From contig PWNW01000114.1 of NCBI GenBank assembly GCA_003557605.1, forward strand, positions 1-7,967: a DNA stretch of 7,967 bases. Reading direction: 5' to 3'. Both the position numbers and the translations under genes were made by a program. Source of the stretch: Spirochaetaceae bacterium (GTDB lineage Bacteria > Spirochaetota > Spirochaetia > PWKH01). The notes below the pieces were generated by a model, which searched no databases, was not told where the DNA came from, and worked only from the letters and a program-made list of their open reading frames with translations. This document shows, piece after piece, positions 5,746 through 7,967 of this stretch. The number at the start of each line of letters is the position of its first letter. The stretch's first letter is position 1.

Positions 5746-7967
5746 ATGAAGTATCTACGGACCCTTCTGGCACTGTCCCTGCTGCCGTTCCTGTTTGTCC
5801 CGATGTCCTGTCAAGCCCGTACATCCACTGAACCCAGGATCGCCGGGGTCCACAGCGCCGCACCTGATACCGCTGCAGTGACCGTGGTCTACGGGTTCAT
5901 CGATGTCCCTCCCGACCCTTCCCCTCTTCACAGCGGACGGGAGGACTGGAGGGTCAACGGTGCTCCTGCTGCTGCGGTGCACCATGCCGCATGGGTGTCC
6001 GACGCCCTGCCGAAGTCCGACAGGCATACCTATCCCCTGGAAATTACCTACCGGGTCTACCTGGAGCTGGATGCCCCGATGGAGAACGGCAGGACCTATG
6101 AAATTGACGGGCCCTACGGAAGCATCTCCCTTGCCTTTGATGACCGTGAGACCTTCTGCGAATCCATAAAGGTGAACCAGGTCGGATACCATCCCGAGAG
6201 CACCAGGAGGTATGCAAACCTTGGGGTGTTTCTCGGTTCAGGGGGTTCACGGTATTATGACGAACCGATCACCTTCCGGGTTATCTCACTGCATGACAGC
6301 CGGGAGGTTTTCCAGGGACGGGCAGAATACCTGGGGGAGGACGTCCGGGAAGCAGTAAGTTCCGGGGAGCATGTCTATCGGCTGGATCTCCATGAAGTTC
6401 CCCCCGGAGGCCCCTATGTGGTATCAGCGGAGGGATGGGGACGGTCCTACCCCTTTGAGATCTCCTATGAGGCGGTCTCCCATATTGCCTATACCTATAC
6501 CAGGGGCCTCTACCACCAGCGGTGCACAATTGAACTTGCATCTCCCTGGACTGAGCATACCAGGGAGGCCTGCCACTGCCGTACGGCTGTGACCAGGATT
6601 CCCTGGAGCCCGTCGGGGGGAATGCAGACTGACCAACGGATTCCCGCAGCTGAAGTCACCGGCGGGCACCATGATGCAGGGGACTTCTCCAGGAGGCCGT
6701 ACCATACGCTCATACCGGTGATGCTTCTGGGATACTATGAAGCATTTCCCCATCACTTCACCGACGGCCAGTTCAGCATCCCCGAATCAGGCAGCGGCAT
6801 CCCCGACATCCTGGACGAGGCACTGTGGGCAGTGAGGCTCTGGGAGAACCTCCAGATACTGGATCCCCGGGCCCGTTCATACGGAGGAGTCATGGCCGGC
6901 ACCGACAGCCCGTCCCATCCCGAATACGGTCAGGTAAGCGCGGCCTCTGACCCCTCCCTCATCGGCACCTGGGACGTGATGCCCGGCGTGACCGCATCAT
7001 TTGCCGGTTTGGCCGCCCAGGCCGCACGGCTGATCTCCCCCTTTCCTGATGCCCATGATACCGCTCAACGCCTGCACCAGAGAGCCCTTGCAGCCTGGGA
7101 ATACCTGGAGACCCGCCGGGATGAGGAGGGCACGGCCTATAGTGAAGGCGAAACCGCAGAGGTCATGTACGCATCCCTCCAGCTCTACCTGGCAGGGAGG
7201 CATTTCGGCCGGGACGAGGAGGAAACCGAAGGGTTTTACCGGACATTCTCACACCTGGCCCGGCGGATTCTTTTGGAAGACGGCAGCTGGCCCCACCAGT
7301 ACCGGCCGGGAAACATGTATGCCTCATGCCGCAGCGTTCATTTCATCAGCTACCTGCTTAGCGACCAGCAGCAGAATGCTGAGCTGGCAGAGGCAGTCCG
7401 ACGCCTGGTATTCTCCCAGGCGGAAGCCGGCGGGTATATGGGTTTCGATATGGACAGTTCCTTTTACCCCCATGGTGCGACACGCTCCTACGGATGGGGG
7501 GCCGCTACGGCCCAGGGGCGCTATGCGGATGTATATGCATTCGCATACCGCCTTGCCGATACTGAAGAGCTCGCACAGCGGTACTTTGACATTCTCTGCC
7601 AGTTCGGCGACTATGCCCTGGGGCTCAATCCCCTTGGCGTCTCCTTCGTCACCGGCCTCGGAAGCCGTCAGGTGCAGAGCCCTACCCACCTGGACTCCTA
7701 TTTCACCAAGTTCGGCAAGTCCGACGGTCTCAGCGATGACCACCTGGATGATCCCAAGGGCAATGTCCCCGGTCTGCTGATCTTCGGACCTACGGAGGGA
7801 CGAAGCGGCATGGAGTACCAGCGTGCAGTTTCTGATCTGGTGTATCCCCACTGGGATGACCTGCCGCTGCAGCGGAGGTGGTCAGACGGGTGGCCCCTGA
7901 TCGACTGCAATGAGTTTTCCATCTGGGAGACCATGATCTGGAACATCTGCCTCTACGGAGTGATCAA
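5746..7967 (+). CDS. Glycoside hydrolase family 9 (cellulase-like), exported, 3' end outside window
   Basis: The frame is open from ATG 5746 to the right edge (740 codons). Residues 1-21 are a signal sequence ending VPMSC with Cys22. A lipoprotein is likely, although the box is loose by E. coli standards. Residues about 25-135 form an N-terminal region I cannot assign. VNQVGYHPES (from residue 143) opens the CelD_N immunoglobulin-like domain typical of GH9 enzymes. The catalytic (alpha/alpha)6 domain has GGHHDAGDF (residues 306-314), equal to the GG(W)xDAGD signature with Asp310/Asp313 activating water, then GIPDILDEALWAV, GLNPLGVSFVTGLG (626-639), and CNEFSIWETMIWN with the proton-donor Glu723. 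GH9 enzymes are inverting endo- or exo-hydrolases of beta-1,4-glucans, and some act on chito-oligosaccharides or other beta-glucans. The Trp of GGW is His here and the C-terminal motif is divergent, so the substrate is uncertain. It probably acts on the cell surface or in the periplasm. No ribosome binding site precedes the ATG. Confidence 0.88.
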   Translation, partial: MKYLRTLLALSLLPFLFVPMSCQARTSTEPRIAGVHSAAPDTAAVTVVYGFIDVPPDPSPLHSGREDWRVNGAPAAAVHHAAWVSDALPKSDRHTYPLEITYRVYLELDAPMENGRTYEIDGPYGSISLAFDDRETFCESIKVNQVGYHPESTRRYANLGVFLGSGGSRYYDEPITFRVISLHDSREVFQGRAEYLGEDVREAVSSGEHVYRLDLHEVPPGGPYVVSAEGWGRSYPFEISYEAVSHIAYTYTRGLYHQRCTIELASPWTEHTREACHCRTAVTRIPWSPSGGMQTDQRIPAAEVTGGHHDAGDFSRRPYHTLIPVMLLGYYEAFPHHFTDGQFSIPESGSGIPDILDEALWAVRLWENLQILDPRARSYGGVMAGTDSPSHPEYGQVSAASDPSLIGTWDVMPGVTASFAGLAAQAARLISPFPDAHDTAQRLHQRALAAWEYLETRRDEEGTAYSEGETAEVMYASLQLYLAGRHFGRDEEETEGFYRTFSHLARRILLEDGSWPHQYRPGNMYASCRSVHFISYLLSDQQQNAELAEAVRRLVFSQAEAGGYMGFDMDSSFYPHGATRSYGWGAATAQGRYADVYAFAYRLADTEELAQRYFDILCQFGDYALGLNPLGVSFVTGLGSRQVQSPTHLDSYFTKFGKSDGLSDDHLDDPKGNVPGLLIFGPTEGRSGMEYQRAVSDLVYPHWDDLPLQRRWSDGWPLIDCNEFSIWETMIWNICLYGVI

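Noticed and set aside
7049..7780. 243-codon plus-strand open frame in another phase
   Set aside because: It lies inside the GH9 gene, which carries conserved motifs on both sides of it in a single uninterrupted frame; there is no sign of a frameshift.

Overview
The window is a compact, GC-rich stretch of bacterial chromosome with almost no spare intergenic DNA. Seven protein genes cover nearly all of it. No stretch above 300 bases lacks a gene, and I see no tRNA, rRNA, CRISPR array, insertion sequence or integration scar. Organism: the exported radical SAM protein has a signal peptide ending in the AGG(R)SE style often seen in spirochaete exported proteins. Together with a P-II-like/PTS-IIA pair and a secreted plant-polysaccharide hydrolase, this suggests a free-living, moderately GC-rich member of the Spirochaetota. 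That assignment is an inference, not proof.

Layout. (1) Positions 1-1221, minus strand: an apparent three-gene operon reading leftward. It encodes a secreted protein of unknown function, a small P-II-like sensor protein and, two bases further on, a PTS EIIA domain protein cut by the window edge. (2) Positions 1222-1422: a divergent intergenic region with a good sigma70-type promoter for the rightward genes and a weaker candidate for the leftward operon. It also holds a 13-codon leader ORF with a strong ribosome binding site, whose stop overlaps the next start as ATGA. (3) Positions 1423-4795, plus strand: a two-gene unit. The first gene is a large polytopic membrane protein with a spermidine-synthase-like SAM-binding domain between two membrane halves. 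The second is a PflX-type radical SAM protein carrying an N-terminal signal peptide. They overlap by 23 bases. (4) Positions 4792-5655, minus strand: a PfkB-family sugar kinase whose stop overlaps the radical SAM stop by four bases. (5) Position 5746 to the right edge, plus strand: a GH9 glycoside hydrolase with an N-terminal lipoprotein or signal sequence, divergent from the kinase and probably read from a leaderless mRNA.

How the genes may work together. The kinase and GH9 genes share a 90-bp divergent promoter region and could link extracellular glucan breakdown to phosphorylation of a released sugar; this is context only. The left operon looks like a carbon/nitrogen signalling unit (P-II fold plus PTS phospho-acceptor). 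The most unusual part is the central pair. It combines a membrane-embedded aminopropyltransferase homologue that has lost the usual catalytic acidic motif with a radical SAM enzyme that can start either with a signal peptide or, from a second well-placed ribosome binding site, as a cytoplasmic protein of normal family length.
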